The notes below the pieces were generated by a model. The model saw only the letters and a program-made list of their open reading frames with translations. It searched no databases and was not told where the DNA came from. This document shows positions 13,712 to 13,877 of a stretch of 13,877 nt of DNA, in pieces. Both the position numbers and the translations under genes were made by a program. The stretch's first letter is position 1, and the number at the start of each line of letters is the position of its first letter. Origin of the DNA: Gammaproteobacteria bacterium (lineage in GTDB: Bacteria > Pseudomonadota > Gammaproteobacteria > SZUA-152). The DNA lies in NCBI GenBank assembly GCA_024762755.1, contig JANTGX010000033.1:1-13877 (forward strand). The letters are read 5' to 3'.

Positions 13712-13797
13712 TACGGTAGTTATTTACCAGGCCGGAACGACGCTTCGACGCCCGTATCCGCGTGCCTGTATGCCGAATCGCCGCTAGCATCGACCCC

Positions 13798-13877
13798 ATG
13801 AATTCCTGGCAACTGCAACGGGCCGCCCACGTGGTCCGGCGTGGCGGACTCATCGCCTACCCCACCGAGGCTGTCTA
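13798..13877 (+). CDS. tsaC: Threonylcarbamoyl-AMP synthase TsaC (5' part, cut by window edge)
   Basis: The first 26 codons of a YrdC/Sua5-type protein are visible. The segment VVRRGGLIAYPTEAV (residues 12-26) matches the conserved N-terminus of TsaC, where the IAYPTEAV stretch helps bind ATP and threonine. The enzyme makes threonylcarbamoyl-adenylate for t6A modification at position 37 of tRNAs that read ANN codons. No ribosome binding site precedes the ATG. TAGCAT at 13785-13790 is a possible -10 that would put the transcript start at or beside the ATG, suggesting a leaderless message. The short form (TsaC) and not Sua5 is assumed; the rest of the gene is outside the window. Confidence 0.85.
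   Translation, partial: MNSWQLQRAAHVVRRGGLIAYPTEAV

Overview
The window is GC-rich chromosomal DNA from a Gram-negative bacterium. Exported c-type cytochrome and rhodanese proteins, a eukaryote-like phosphoglucomutase and adjacent purD, purE and tsaC genes fit a gammaproteobacterium, perhaps a Chromatiales-like lineage. That placement is inference from gene content; no rRNA or tRNA is present to confirm it. I found no tRNA, rRNA, CRISPR array, phage gene or transposase.

Layout. Bases 1-306 hold no gene but are packed with nested inverted repeats. Two minus-strand genes follow: an exported YbhB/YbcL (PEBP) protein and an exported Sel1-repeat protein. A divergent intergenic region leads to a plus-strand c5-like periplasmic cytochrome with a clear terminator, then a secreted PhoD-type phosphatase. 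Converging on phoD is a compact minus-strand operon (about 7874 to 4250) of four genes: a polytopic GT-C-like membrane protein, a class I methyltransferase, a GtrA-like flippase and a GtrB/ArnC-like polyprenyl-phosphate glycosyltransferase. The last three are translationally coupled through 12-bp, 1-bp and 4-bp junctions. Divergent from it is a CPBP (CAAX-like) intramembrane protease. Then come two minus-strand genes, an exported tandem rhodanese protein and phosphoglucomutase (pgm). The right end is plus-strand housekeeping: purD, purE and the first 26 codons of tsaC.

How the genes work together. The four-gene operon looks like a lipid-linked sugar module. GtrB would load a sugar onto undecaprenyl phosphate in the cytoplasm, GtrA would flip it, and the large membrane protein is a candidate for the periplasmic transferase that the gtr system otherwise needs. 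The role of the methyltransferase is open. PurD and PurE act in de novo purine synthesis, and TsaC starts the t6A modification of tRNA. No purK is seen beside purE.

The most unusual non-coding content is a dispersed palindromic repeat built on the word ACGGAG, present twice (139-217 and 12983-13069), each time nested inside a different outer inverted repeat. A perfect 16-bp tandem duplication sits just before the purE ribosome binding site. I did not find a convincing undescribed defence or mobile system. The lipid-linked glycosylation operon is the best candidate for new biology.
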